Notes: a model not told the origin generated them from the letters alone. Numbered from the stretch's first letter, positions 8,523 through 16,912 are shown. The stretch is 36,676 bases of DNA from a bacterium (GCA_024638655.1 JAHEJW010000020.1:4628-41303); one strand, 5' to 3'. Translations and numbers: made by a program.

Positions 8523-8551
8523 ATCATGCCAACTGTGGGCGCCGTTGTCCA
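8523..8551 (-). promoter_or_regulatory. Sigma-70-like promoter for the TPP riboswitch
   Basis: On the minus strand TGGACA (8551-8546) and CATGAT (8528-8523) are separated by exactly 17 bases. They match the -35 and -10 consensus at 5/6 and 4/6 positions. The predicted transcription start, about 8516, falls at the first base of the outer stem of the riboswitch, which supports transcription of the element as a defined RNA. Confidence 0.55.
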
Positions 8552-8554
8552 GTG

Positions 8555-8572
8555 AGCGCGAAAAAACGCGCT
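8555..8572. repeat. Perfect inverted repeat with A6/T6 loop
   Basis: AGCGCG-AAAAAA-CGCGCT is a perfect six-base-pair dyad. It lies immediately upstream of the -35 element of the riboswitch promoter and about 100 bases before the hydrogenase operon. Flanking GTG and CAC partly extend the pairing. It could be an operator or a bidirectional terminator remnant; the sequence alone does not decide. Confidence 0.6.
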
Positions 8573-8658
8573 AGTCACCTTCCCGGCAGTCACTCGAAGA
8601 GGGACGAGACCCCTGTTCCGTGTGACATTCGCCCCTAACGCACCGAAGAGGCACTGCC

Positions 8659-8670
8659 TACTTTGGGAGT
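8659..8670 (+). promoter_or_regulatory. Possible -10 for leaderless hydrogenase mRNA
   Basis: TACTTT at 8659-8664 stands six bases before the GTG start of the hydrogenase operon, where a -10 box of a leaderless transcript would be. No good ribosome-binding site at normal spacing exists. A weak GGGAC-GAGA-CCCC half-dyad at 8601-8613 lies about 50 bases upstream and could belong to an activator. Both are tentative. Confidence 0.35.
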
Positions 8671-9774
8671 GTGGCCGCTCGTGTCATCGACTCTTCAGGT
8701 CTCGAGTCTCTGCTAACGGCACTCAGGAGATCAGGCTACGACCTCATTGGCCCCACGGTCAGAGACCAGGCCATCGTGTACGACCACGTCTCCGGTACCG
8801 ATGACCTCCCCAGGGGTATCACCGACACCCAAGAAGCGGGCCACTACCGGATCGAGGAGCGCTCGGACGAGTCGCTCTTCGGCTTCAACGCAGGGCCCAG
8901 CTCACCCAAAGACCACCTCTATCCGTCCCATGACGAGTTGTTCAGTGCAAGGCGGGAAGACGGTCGCATCAGATTCACGGCAACCGTTCACCCGAATTCC
9001 CCAAGGTTCGCATTCATAGGGGTGAGGGCGTGTGAGTTGGCAGCCATCGCCATCCAGGACAGAGTGCTCCTGGGCACCGAGGCCGTCGATCTCGGCTATT
9101 CATCCCGGCGCGCCGGTGCCTTCATGGTCGCCGTCAATTGTGTCGAGGCGGGCGGCACTTGCTTTTGCGACTCGATGGGAACGGGGCCCCGGGCGACCGA
9201 GGGTTTCGACCTCGTCCTCACCGAGGTGACCCCGGGCGCCGAGTACGTGATCGAGACAGGGACCAGTCGAGGGGCCCAGTTGCTCGCTTCGATCGAGAGC
9301 CTGCCGGCCGGCCCGGCCGAGGAACAGCGGGTCGAATGTGGCATTTCCAACGCCGTCAGGCAGATGGGACGGCGAATGGAAACTGACGGCCTTCAGGCTC
9401 TCTTGGTAGATAATCCCGAGCACCCACGGTGGGATCAGGTCGGCGACAGGTGCCTTACCTGTGGCAACTGCACCATGGCCTGCCCGACTTGTTTCTGCTC
9501 GACCACCGAGGACAGAGTCACCCTCGACGGAGAGGCCCTCCGCAGCAGACGCTGGGACAGTTGCTTTGGCCTCGATTTCTCCAGTCTGCATGGACATTCG
9601 GTGAGGGCGTCCGCCCGCTCTCGCTATCGGCAGTGGTTGACCCACAAGCTCGGCACCTGGCACGACCAGTTCGGGATGTCCGGGTGCGTCGGCTGCGGTC
9701 GATGCATCACGTGGTGCCCTGTCGGAATCGACATCACGGAGGAAGTGGCGGCTATGAGAGGGCAGGTGAGTTGA
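8671..9774 (+). CDS. hydB: Group 3b [NiFe] hydrogenase beta subunit (4Fe-4S ferredoxin type)
   Basis: A 367-residue cytoplasmic iron-sulfur subunit that carries electrons between the hydrogenase dimer and the flavoprotein subunit of soluble NADP-linked hydrogenases. Two [4Fe-4S] motifs are visible: CLTCGNCTMACP near residues 260-271, followed by TCFCS, and CVGCGRCITWCPVGID near 340-355. Upstream, FIGVRACELAAIAIQD and NCVEAGGTCFCDSMG match the conserved N-terminal part of this subunit, also seen in anaerobic sulfite reductase A. The start is GTG at 8671, probably leaderless. The stop overlaps the next ATG (TGATG). It is the first gene of a seven-gene overlapping operon. Confidence 0.92.
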   Translation: MAARVIDSSGLESLLTALRRSGYDLIGPTVRDQAIVYDHVSGTDDLPRGITDTQEAGHYRIEERSDESLFGFNAGPSSPKDHLYPSHDELFSARREDGRIRFTATVHPNSPRFAFIGVRACELAAIAIQDRVLLGTEAVDLGYSSRRAGAFMVAVNCVEAGGTCFCDSMGTGPRATEGFDLVLTEVTPGAEYVIETGTSRGAQLLASIESLPAGPAEEQRVECGISNAVRQMGRRMETDGLQALLVDNPEHPRWDQVGDRCLTCGNCTMACPTCFCSTTEDRVTLDGEALRSRRWDSCFGLDFSSLHGHSVRASARSRYRQWLTHKLGTWHDQFGMSGCVGCGRCITWCPVGIDITEEVAAMRGQVS

Positions 9775-10235
9775 TGAGCCTCCAGAGTCTGCAAGAAACC
9801 GCACCTCTGCTGACGGCGATGTCGATAGACGGCATCGAGTTCCTTGAGTCGGTCGCGACCGAGATCCAGTTCCCGAAAGGTGCCTTGATCTTCGACGAAG
9901 ACCAGACGGCAGGAGCCTTCTATTTGATCGCCAACGGGAAGATTGGCCTCGAAGTCTCCATGCTCGCCCGAGAAGCTCACCTGATCGAGACACTCGGACC
10001 CGGCGAGCTCCTCGGAGTCAGTTGGCTGTTCCCGCCCTACCGTTGGAGCTGGCGCGCTAGGGCGATGGTCGCGACGGACGTCGTCGCCTTCGATGCGGAG
10101 AAGACGCGGAGGCAATGCGACAAGGACCCCGACTTCGCGCTCCACATCTACCGCACAGTTGCCGAGGAGGCCGTGCAGCGCCTCCATGCGACGAGGATTC
10201 GCGTGTTGGACCTCTTCCCGGGGTCGGAGAGTTGA
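9774..10235 (+). CDS. Cyclic nucleotide-binding-domain protein inside hydrogenase operon
   Basis: A 153-residue protein consisting of a single Crp-like cNMP-binding beta-roll. Segments FPKGALIFDEDQTAGAFYLI, NGKIGLEV, LGPGELLGVSWLFPP and ATDVVAFDAEK follow the order of that fold, then a short C-terminal helix. No helix-turn-helix DNA-binding domain is present, so it is not a conventional transcription factor. The residues that normally bind the cAMP phosphate (RxS after FGE) are not clearly kept: GELLGVSWLFPPYRWSWRAR. It is translationally coupled on both sides between the beta and gamma hydrogenase subunit genes. A role as a ligand-responsive or structural accessory subunit is inferred. Confidence 0.85.
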   Translation: MSLQSLQETAPLLTAMSIDGIEFLESVATEIQFPKGALIFDEDQTAGAFYLIANGKIGLEVSMLAREAHLIETLGPGELLGVSWLFPPYRWSWRARAMVATDVVAFDAEKTRRQCDKDPDFALHIYRTVAEEAVQRLHATRIRVLDLFPGSES

Positions 10236-11083
10236 CGACCGCTGCAAGTACGCGTGTGGGCCAACAGGCGATGCTGCCTCGCAGTTTTCGGCTGACCGCC
10301 AAGAGCCAGGAGACACCCGACACCTTCACCCTGGTCTTCGAAGACCCCGAGCACGGGGAGGTCCGATTCCGGCCGGGACAGTTCATGATGATCTACGTCT
10401 TCGGTGTCGGCGAGGTTCCAATATCGATCGCCGGCAATCCCCACAAGACACACGACCTGATCCTCACCGTACGGGGCGTAGGAGCCGTCACCAACGCGAT
10501 TTGTGCCCTCGATCCCGGCATGGTCGTGGGTGCCCGCGGGCCTTACGGCTCTGGTTGGCCGCTCGCCGCAGCCAAAGGCCGCGACCTGATCATCGTGACC
10601 GGGGGCATCGGGATCGCCCCCCTGCGGCCTGCGATCATCGAAACCCTGAGCAGGCGGGATGACTTCCGCGACCTCTCACTGATCTACGGGGCGCGCACGC
10701 CAACCGACCTGCTGTACAAAGACGACCTGCTCGGATGGGAGTCATCCGCCGACATCGATGTAGAAGTGACAGTTGATAGGGCGTCGTCCGAGTGGTGGGG
10801 CGATGTCGGCCTCGTAACGAGGCTTCTGCCGCGCGTGAGATTCAACCCGCCCAACACTGCAGCCTTCGTCTGTGGTCCCGAAGTGATGATGCGAGTCGTG
10901 GCCCGCGACTTGACCGCTCGCGGGGTACCAACGCAGAACGTCTACCTGAGTCTGGAGCGCAACATGAAATGCGCCGTCGGGTTCTGTGGTCATTGCCAGT
11001 TCGGGCGCGACTTCCTCTGCAGGACCGGACCGATTCGCTCCTTTCATGATCTGGCGGAGCGGATGAGAGTCGACGAGATATGA
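10232..11083 (+). CDS. hydG: Hydrogenase gamma subunit, FAD/NAD(P)-binding reductase
   Basis: A 283-residue flavoprotein that exchanges electrons with NAD(P)H. An N-terminal ferredoxin-reductase-like FAD domain contains [14 protein letters not shown] and GEVPISI. A nucleotide-binding domain follows with [12 protein letters not shown] and CGPEVMM, and a C-terminal [2Fe-2S] motif [17 protein letters not shown] sits near residues 253-270, as in PyrK/HydG. The chosen start is TTG 10232, overlapping the previous TGA (TTGA) with GGAG just before; GTG 10256 and ATG 10271 are alternatives. Its stop overlaps the small-subunit ATG. Preference for NADP over NAD is a group 3b family property, not visible here. 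Confidence 0.92.
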   Translation: MTTAASTRVGQQAMLPRSFRLTAKSQETPDTFTLVFEDPEHGEVRFRPGQFMMIYVFGVGEVPISIAGNPHKTHDLILTVRGVGAVTNAICALDPGMVVGARGPYGSGWPLAAAKGRDLIIVTGGIGIAPLRPAIIETLSRRDDFRDLSLIYGARTPTDLLYKDDLLGWESSADIDVEVTVDRASSEWWGDVGLVTRLLPRVRFNPPNTAAFVCGPEVMMRVVARDLTARGVPTQNVYLSLERNMKCAVGFCGHCQFGRDFLCRTGPIRSFHDLAERMRVDEI

Positions 11084-11859
11084 GAGATCGACCCAAGCTT
11101 GCAGTGTGGAAGTTCGCATCCTGCGACGGATGCCAGCTGAGCTTGCTGGATTGCGAGGACGAGCTGCTCGCCATTGCTGGAGCGATCGAGATCGCCTACT
11201 TCCCCGAGGCGACACGAGCAGTGATCGAGGGCCCGTACGACCTCTCCCTCGTGGAGGGCTCGATCACAACCGCTGGAGACGCCAGGAGGATTCACTCGAT
11301 CAGAGAGCAGTCCGCGTCCCTGATCACGATCGGGGCCTGCGCCACCGCAGGTGGGATCCAGGCCCTCAGGAACTGGGCCGATGTCTCCGAGTTCGCCTCG
11401 ATCGTCTACGCCGAGCCCGGATACATAGCCGCCTTGGAAGCTTCAACGCCGATATCGGAGCACATCGATGTCGACTTCGAGTTGCGGGGCTGCCCCATCT
11501 CGAAGAGACAGCTCCTGGAGGTGATCAACGCCTTCCTTCACCAGCGAACCCCCGATGTGCCACGACACAGCGTGTGCATGGAATGCAAGGCGAGGGGAAC
11601 CCCTTGTGTGATGGTTCGTGACGGGGTTCCCTGCCTCGGACCGATAACGCAGGCTGGTTGTGGGGCAATCTGCCCCGCATACGACCGTGGCTGCTACGGG
11701 TGCTTTGGCCCCTCCGAGTCCGCCAACGTACGGGCGCTCGCCGCGTGGTGGGAGAGTCTGGGAGTGCCCGGAGATGCCCTCGTCAGAGCATTGCGCACGT
11801 TCAATGCGTATGCCCCAGAGTTCAGGGAGGTGAGTGACGACTATGCACAGCGAGCGTGA
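11080..11859 (+). CDS. hydD: [NiFe] hydrogenase small subunit (group 3b type)
   Basis: A 259-residue electron-transfer subunit with no Tat signal, so it is cytoplasmic. The proximal [4Fe-4S] cluster ligands appear as CDGCQ (Cys15, Cys18), IGACATAGG (Cys near 88) and RGCPISK. The C-terminal part is Cys-rich ([11 protein letters not shown], then Cys residues in [18 protein letters not shown] and [11 protein letters not shown]), which should hold the medial and distal clusters. Pairing with a RICGIC-type large subunit and the beta/gamma genes identifies an NADP-coupled group 3b enzyme, related to archaeal sulfhydrogenase and mycobacterial Hyh. The ATG overlaps the gamma-subunit stop (ATGA). Confidence 0.94.
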   Translation: MRDRPKLAVWKFASCDGCQLSLLDCEDELLAIAGAIEIAYFPEATRAVIEGPYDLSLVEGSITTAGDARRIHSIREQSASLITIGACATAGGIQALRNWADVSEFASIVYAEPGYIAALEASTPISEHIDVDFELRGCPISKRQLLEVINAFLHQRTPDVPRHSVCMECKARGTPCVMVRDGVPCLGPITQAGCGAICPAYDRGCYGCFGPSESANVRALAAWWESLGVPGDALVRALRTFNAYAPEFREVSDDYAQRA

Positions 11860-13135
11860 GATCGACGTCCCATACCTGGCCAGAGTCGAAGGCGAGGGTG
11901 CCATGTACCTGAGGATCGAGGACAACAGCATCACCGACCTTCGCTTCAAGATCTTCGAGCCACCTCGCTTCTTCGAGGCGTTCCTCGAAGGTCGCGCGTT
12001 CTCCGAGGCGCCGGACATCACGGCGAGGATCTGCGGGATCTGCCCGATTGCCTACCAAATGAGTGCCTGCAACGCCATGGAGGACGCTGCCGGTGTCACC
12101 GTTCCTTTTGGTCTGCAGCGCCTACGCAGAATGATCTATTGCGGGGAATGGATCGAGAGCCACGCCCTCCACATCTACTTCCTCCATGCACCCGACTTCC
12201 TCGGCTACGAGAGCGGCATAGCCATGGCGTCCGAATTCCCGGATCGCGTCGAAGCCGGACTGAAGCTCAAGAAGATCGGAAACAAGCTGATGACAGTTCT
12301 CGGAGGACGGGAGATCCATCCGATCAACGTCAGAGTGGGTGGCTTCTACCGGGTGCCGACGAAAGGCGAGCTCGACTCGCTGAAGGAAGACCTCGAGTGG
12401 GGTGTCGAGGCCGCCATCGACACCGTGCGATGGGTGTCAGGATTTCCTTTCCCAGAGTTCGTCCAATCGTACGAGTTCGTGGCTCTCCACCATCCGGACG
12501 AGTATGCGATCCATCAGGGCCGAATCGTGTCGAATCGCGATATCGACATAACCCCCGACGAGTGGCAGCAAGTTTTCGAAGAAGAGCATGTCGAGTGGTC
12601 AAACGCGCTTCATTCGAGAGTGAAGAGCCGAGGCTCATATCACGTCGGGCCGATGGCCAGGTACAGCCTCAATCACGACCAGCTGACTCCGAGAGCGCGT
12701 CACGAGGCCGAGAGAGCGGGCCTGGGACGGACGTGTCGCAACCCCTTCAAAAGCATCGTGGTACGCGCCGTCGAGCTCGTCTTCGCCTTCGAAGAAGCAT
12801 TGCGCCTGCTCGAGGCCTACGAGAGACCCGATCAACCCTGGGTCACCGTGGATCCGAGCTCATCGACGGGCCATGGAGTGTCGGAGGCCCCGAGGGGAAT
12901 CCTCTACCACCGGTATTCCATGGATGCGCAAGGTCTGATCACGAGTGCCCAAATCGTCCCGCCGACCTCCCAGAACCAGCTCAGCATCGAAGACGATCTG
13001 CGCACCTATGCAGAAGGGCGGACTCATCTCGCCGACGAGGAGCTGCAATGGCAGCTGGAGCAGGCGATACGCAACTACGACCCGTGCATCTCGTGCGCCA
13101 CCCACTTCCTCGATCTCACGGTGGAGCGGGGATGA
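11834..13135 (+). CDS. hydA: [NiFe] hydrogenase large (catalytic) subunit
   Basis: A 433-residue subunit that carries the NiFe(CN)2CO centre for reversible H2 oxidation. The N-terminal L1 motif RICGICP supplies Cys67 and Cys70. The C-terminal L2 motif DPCISCATH supplies Cys418 and Cys421 and ends at His424. Nine residues follow (FLDLTVERG), a short tail presumably removed by the protease encoded next. VEGEGAMYL near residues 18-26 is also conserved. GTG 11834 overlaps the small-subunit gene by 26 bases, three bases after GGGAGG; ATG 11843 ([12 protein letters not shown]) is an equally possible start 12 bases after it. All four Ni-ligand Cys are present, so the enzyme is expected to be active. 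Confidence 0.95.
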   Translation: MTTMHSEREIDVPYLARVEGEGAMYLRIEDNSITDLRFKIFEPPRFFEAFLEGRAFSEAPDITARICGICPIAYQMSACNAMEDAAGVTVPFGLQRLRRMIYCGEWIESHALHIYFLHAPDFLGYESGIAMASEFPDRVEAGLKLKKIGNKLMTVLGGREIHPINVRVGGFYRVPTKGELDSLKEDLEWGVEAAIDTVRWVSGFPFPEFVQSYEFVALHHPDEYAIHQGRIVSNRDIDITPDEWQQVFEEEHVEWSNALHSRVKSRGSYHVGPMARYSLNHDQLTPRARHEAERAGLGRTCRNPFKSIVVRAVELVFAFEEALRLLEAYERPDQPWVTVDPSSSTGHGVSEAPRGILYHRYSMDAQGLITSAQIVPPTSQNQLSIEDDLRTYAEGRTHLADEELQWQLEQAIRNYDPCISCATHFLDLTVERG

Positions 13136-13560
13136 GCGAGCGTTTGGTGATCGGTATCGGGAACCCGGTGCGGGGGGACGACGGTGTAGGGCCCGCCGTA
13201 ATCCATCGGATACGCGGCGTGAAGACCTCGACTGTCAGTGACTGCTCCGATCTCATCGAACTCTGGCGAGACCTAGACGATGTCGTCGTCGTCGACGCCG
13301 TCGCCTCGGGTGCCAGAGCCGGCACGATTCACGTTTTCGACGCAGTCGACGCTCCCCTTCCGACCCCTACCTTCACCTCGACCCATGCCTTCGGGCTTCC
13401 AGCCGCGGTCGAGCTGTCGAGGGTCCTGGGACGTCTCCCGCGATCACTAGTCGTCTATGGCATCGAGGCGGCCGGATTCGAGAACGGGTGTGAGTTGACA
13501 GAGCCCGTGAGGACGGCAATCGAAGCCGTTGTTGGGCTCATAGAGTCGGAGACCGGCTGA
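13132..13560 (+). CDS. Hydrogenase maturation protease (HycI/HyaD family)
   Basis: A 142-residue Ni-dependent endopeptidase that trims the C-terminal tail of the large subunit after NiFe-centre insertion. The N-terminus GIGNPVRGDDGVG contains the conserved Asp that senses Ni. VVVDAVASG holds the second acidic ligand, and STHAFGL the conserved His. The length is normal for the family. Its ATG overlaps the large-subunit stop (ATGA), and its own stop overlaps the HypC-like start (TGATG), so substrate, protease and chaperone are co-translated. Confidence 0.93.
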   Translation: MSERLVIGIGNPVRGDDGVGPAVIHRIRGVKTSTVSDCSDLIELWRDLDDVVVVDAVASGARAGTIHVFDAVDAPLPTPTFTSTHAFGLPAAVELSRVLGRLPRSLVVYGIEAAGFENGCELTEPVRTAIEAVVGLIESETG

Positions 13561-13802
13561 TGTGCGTCGGTGTTCCCGCACTCGTGTTGTCGGCAGACGA
13601 CAGCGCTGCACCTTCACGGCCCGCCAGGCTGCGACGCATCGACGGGTTCGAGTTCGATGCGGACCTCGCACTGATCCCAGAGGCTGCGGCCGGGGACTTT
13701 GTGATCACCCACTCAGGCTTCGGAGTCGCCGTCATCGATGAGTCACTGGCCTTCGAGTTCGAGGCACTGCTCTCCGAGTACGGGAGGAGGACGATGACAT
13801 AG
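13560..13802 (+). CDS. hypC: HypC/HupF-family hydrogenase assembly chaperone
   Basis: An 80-residue protein with the diagnostic MCVGVP start (Cys2, which binds the Fe(CN)2CO unit and the large-subunit Cys) and the OB-fold segment GDFVITHSGFGVAVIDE. HypC ferries the iron centre from HypD to the apo large subunit. It is the last gene of the overlapping hydrogenase operon. The partners HypA, B, D, E and F are not in the window and must be encoded elsewhere if the enzyme matures normally. Confidence 0.9.
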   Translation: MCVGVPALVLSADDSAAPSRPARLRRIDGFEFDADLALIPEAAAGDFVITHSGFGVAVIDESLAFEFEALLSEYGRRTMT

Positions 13803-13850
13803 AAGAACTGATCAAGAGCATTCACCCGCAACAGAACAGTGAGAAACGAC

Positions 13851-14255
13851 ATGACGCCCTACCACTTCAGCGTGACCCTGCACGAGGATTTCTCGTCAGC
13901 AGTCGCGAAAACCAAGAAAGCCCTTGCCGAGCACGGCTTTGGCATCCTCAGCGAGATCGACATGGCTGCGACTCTCAAAGAGAAACTCGGGCTCGAACGG
14001 GATCCCTACCTCATTCTCGGTGCATGCAACCCTGGCTTCGCCCACCAGGCCGTGGCCCACGAACCGGCCATCGGCGTGCTCCTGCCCTGCAACGTGGTCG
14101 TCCGCTCACACGACGGCGATGGCGTCACGGTGGACTTCATGGATCCATCGGTGCTTCTCGAGCTTGTCGGAGAAGAGAAAGTTCACCGCATCGCGGAAGA
14201 AGTGCGCACCCGACTGGAGATGACGAGGGATTCGATCGCCACCGCCACCAGCTGA
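13851..14255 (+). CDS. DUF302 family protein
   Basis: A 134-residue single DUF302 domain protein. The diagnostic pattern runs from the N-terminal YHFSVTLHEDFSSAVAKTK through GILSEIDMAATLKEKLG to YLILGACNPGFAHQAV, then LLPCNVVV. The Cys and His residues in GACNPGFAHQA are typical of the family, whose function is not established. No signal peptide is visible. It follows the HypC-like gene by 48 bases with no clear ribosome-binding site, so it could share the hydrogenase transcript or have its own leader. GTG 13839 is an alternative start. Confidence 0.88.
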   Translation: MTPYHFSVTLHEDFSSAVAKTKKALAEHGFGILSEIDMAATLKEKLGLERDPYLILGACNPGFAHQAVAHEPAIGVLLPCNVVVRSHDGDGVTVDFMDPSVLLELVGEEKVHRIAEEVRTRLEMTRDSIATATS

Positions 14256-14327
14256 CGGCGCATTTCCATTCGACCCATATGAACTAGTCATCCAATAACC
14301 CCAGGTAAGAGGGTTACGAGGCGCTTT

Positions 14328-15773
14328 GTGCGTCGAGCCCGGGTGTTCCGAGGCTCATCCCTTGGCCGATTTTTGCCGATTAGAAAGGCCATGAGGTACT
14401 TTCGGCGACTCCTCGCCGATCGCTCGAAGCGGACAGCACTGACTGGCTTCGTCTTCGGGATGCTCATTGCCCTCATTGGCTTCGGCATCCTGCTGTCCAA
14501 CACATACGGGGCCAAACAGATAGCCGACAATGCCAGCCAATTGCACTGGACCAACGCCACCAGAGGAGCGGCAGGTATCGCCCGGGCCTCACTGGCCCAA
14601 GCGGTGTTCTTCTCCTCTGACCTGCTGCCCAATTCAGGATCGAAGAACGCGGCCCTGGCCGAAGCGCGAGCAACACTCGAAGTGCTGGAAGATTCGCTGG
14701 GTGCAACTGCATCGACCCAGCAGATCAATGATGCCCTGACGCGCTTCACGACAGCTGCACACGAAGTGGTCGACTTGTCAGAATTGGGCTTTGTTTCCCG
14801 AGCTGACACGCTGAGGACGACCGTGGCCGACCAGGCTTTTAGCCAGCTCTCGGAGGTGCTTTCGGCCCAGCAGAGTCAACTGACGGCGACTATTGAGAAC
14901 GCCAACGAGGTCAGCGGTCGGCTTTCGCGGATCACGTTCGTCGCGATCTCCTTCATGATCCCTGCCGTCACCATGGTGGTCTTCTGGTTCGTCTTGCGAC
15001 GGCGCATGCAGCTCAGGGAAGCTGCCATGACTGCCCAAGTTGAGGCGGAGCGTGAGCTGAACCGTGCCAAGGACGATCTCATCGCCGGCCTCTCGCATGA
15101 GCTGAGAACGCCTCTCACCACCATCTACGGGTTCTCCGACATCCTGTTCGAGGACGCATCTGTGCAGGGAGAGGCGCATGAGCTGATCGGCCTGATCAAC
15201 GCCAGCTCTGCGGACCTGTCCCGCATGGTGAACGACATCCTCACGGCAGCCAGGCTCAATGCCGAGGCGCTGAGCACCAGGCTCGGCCCGGTTGATCTTG
15301 CGGAAGAGGTCTCCGCCTGCACCGAGCCTTATCTCCGGTCGGGGGAAGCCCTGCAGATCGACGTGCCTCACTTTCAGGTGTATTCGGATCCGTTGCACCT
15401 GAGACAAATAGTGCACAATCTGGTTTCCAACGCGCTTCGTCACGGCGGGAACGAAGTCGTGATATCGGCGACTCAGAACCGGAACAAGGTCATGCTCGTC
15501 GTGGCGGACAACGGGCCAGGGATCCCGGAGTCGATGACCGGCCAGCTCTTCCAGAGGTTCGCCCACAGAGGTCGCAACGCTCTCGTCGCCGGTAGCGTCG
15601 GACTCGGACTGGCGATATCTCACGAGCTCGCCGACAACATCGGTGGCTCGCTTCGCTATCAGCGTGTCGAGGGATGGACGACCTTCACACTGGCAGTTCC
15701 GAGGATGCTCACCAAAGGTGAGTTCACCCCACAACTGTCTGAGCCGGAGTTGGAGCTCGAGGCAACACCATGA
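14328..15773 (+). CDS. Membrane sensor histidine kinase (orphan)
   Basis: A 481-residue two-component sensor. Transmembrane segments lie at about residues 37-57 and 203-223 and flank a helical extracellular sensor of about 145 residues. A coiled linker then leads to the HisKA motif LSHELRTPL (phospho-accepting His257). The ATPase domain shows the N-box HNLVSNALRHGG, G1 DNGPGIPE, and G2 VGLGLAISHELADNIGG. No recognisable HAMP domain or response-regulator gene is nearby. GTG 14328 has GAGG six bases upstream; ATG 14391 (MRYFRRLL), after AAAGG, is an alternative that keeps both membrane spans. Its stop overlaps the next ATG (ATGA), coupling it to a secreted Thr-rich protein that may be its surface partner (inference). 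Confidence 0.93.
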   Translation: MRRARVFRGSSLGRFLPIRKAMRYFRRLLADRSKRTALTGFVFGMLIALIGFGILLSNTYGAKQIADNASQLHWTNATRGAAGIARASLAQAVFFSSDLLPNSGSKNAALAEARATLEVLEDSLGATASTQQINDALTRFTTAAHEVVDLSELGFVSRADTLRTTVADQAFSQLSEVLSAQQSQLTATIENANEVSGRLSRITFVAISFMIPAVTMVVFWFVLRRRMQLREAAMTAQVEAERELNRAKDDLIAGLSHELRTPLTTIYGFSDILFEDASVQGEAHELIGLINASSADLSRMVNDILTAARLNAEALSTRLGPVDLAEEVSACTEPYLRSGEALQIDVPHFQVYSDPLHLRQIVHNLVSNALRHGGNEVVISATQNRNKVMLVVADNGPGIPESMTGQLFQRFAHRGRNALVAGSVGLGLAISHELADNIGGSLRYQRVEGWTTFTLAVPRMLTKGEFTPQLSEPELELEATP

Positions 15774-16912
15774 GGAGGCTCGGGGCCCTCCTCGTGTCCG
15801 TGCTGGTCATAGGGCTCGTCGGGTCGACGACAACTGCATTGGCCGCTTCGACGAACCTCTACTTGATGGCAGACGGTGAGCCCTCGGCCACGATGGACCT
15901 CCAGCCGCCAGGGCCAGGCTCTCCGCTGAGTGTCACGCTCCAACCTTCATCATTGGGCTTCGCCGAAGCGAATCCTGCGAAGTATCAGCGCTGGACATAC
16001 GACATGTCGGGGATGACCGCGACGGTCAACAACGTCACCATCTGGGCGCACCCGCTGAATCCGAACGGTGATCGACCCTTCGAATTCGGCGTCTTCGTCA
16101 TGGACTGTGCTCAGTCGTGCACGGTCCTGAAGACCAATTCCAAGGTGCTGCAAGGAACTCGGGCCTGGACCAAGGTCACACTTCCGGTCAACACGGGTCC
16201 GCGGCAATTCGACGCGAGTCACATTCTCGTAGTCAAGGTGACCGTCCTCGACAGCTCGGCTGGTGATATCGCATTCGCCTTCGGGACCTCTGACTATGCC
16301 TCCGCCCTCCACCTCAGCGCCCTGTCACCTGCTTCTACGACGACGACCACCGCGCCAACCACGACGACTACCGCGCCAACCACGACGACCACGCTGGCTC
16401 CCACAACGACGACAAGCTACGGGCCAACGACCACCACATCGTTGCCCGCGACCACGAGCACGAGTCCCTCAGCTACACCCCCAATCGCCAAAGCTCCTCC
16501 TACGACAACCACCACCACGCCGGTCACCGGCACCACTGCCGTGCCCTCGACTTCCACCAGCACGACCGAGCAAATCCTGGCGGTCGCTCCTCCGATTCCA
16601 CCGCCGTCGACAGGCGAGCCACTCGATTTCGGAGATGCCGGGGTGATGCCGGAGATGGTGACTCTGACTGGCTCGGCTGACAGGCCCCACCAGCAGGCTG
16701 GCGCTCTCGAGGCCATCAGTCATACAGGATTGAGACCGGCTGAGGGTCTGGCGGTCGTCTTCGCCGGCGCCTATGAGACCTTTTCTCTCTACTGGGAAAT
16801 TGCCATTGCGCTGGGCTTGCTCATGTCGCTGCTGCTGATGATCGGGTTCGCCAACCTGGAGATACCAAGGCCTCGCCCTGACACCTCTGAACGGATACGC
16901 CGGATCAGCTGA
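15770..16912 (+). CDS. Thr-rich surface protein with signal peptide and C-terminal anchor
   Basis: A 380-residue predicted exported protein of unknown function. Residues 1-26 form a signal peptide (MRRLGALLVSVLVIGLVG then an ALAAS cleavage region). Residues about 30-185 are beta-rich with two nearby Cys (DCAQSC) and look like a small beta-sandwich. A low-complexity Thr/Pro stalk follows at about 189-275. A hydrophobic segment at about 342-362 (IAIALGLLMSLLLMIGF) is followed by basic residues, giving a type I anchor rather than an LPXTG motif. The stalk is a plausible O-mannosylation target, as in other actinobacteria (inference). The start overlaps the histidine kinase stop, suggesting a paired function. 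Confidence 0.85.
   Translation: MRRLGALLVSVLVIGLVGSTTTALAASTNLYLMADGEPSATMDLQPPGPGSPLSVTLQPSSLGFAEANPAKYQRWTYDMSGMTATVNNVTIWAHPLNPNGDRPFEFGVFVMDCAQSCTVLKTNSKVLQGTRAWTKVTLPVNTGPRQFDASHILVVKVTVLDSSAGDIAFAFGTSDYASALHLSALSPASTTTTTAPTTTTTAPTTTTTLAPTTTTSYGPTTTTSLPATTSTSPSATPPIAKAPPTTTTTTPVTGTTAVPSTSTSTTEQILAVAPPIPPPSTGEPLDFGDAGVMPEMVTLTGSADRPHQQAGALEAISHTGLRPAEGLAVVFAGAYETFSLYWEIAIALGLLMSLLLMIGFANLEIPRPRPDTSERIRRIS
16336..16440 (+). repeat. Short tandem repeats encoding the Thr-rich stalk
   Basis: Imperfect copies of a unit such as CGCCAACCACGACGAC recur in tandem and encode TTTTTAP-type repeats. Such tracts can change copy number by slippage, so stalk length may vary between strains (inference). 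Confidence 0.7.

Noticed and set aside
13803-13850. Continuation of the HypC-like frame into an EELIKSIHPQQ-like peptide, suggesting a frameshifted HypD start
   Set aside because: The HypC-like protein already has a normal length and end, and the following peptide has no HypD motifs.
14296-14316. TAACCC/GGGTTA hairpin before the histidine kinase
   Set aside because: A six-base-pair stem with a nine-base loop and no U-tract. It is too weak to call a terminator and overlaps no recognised operator.
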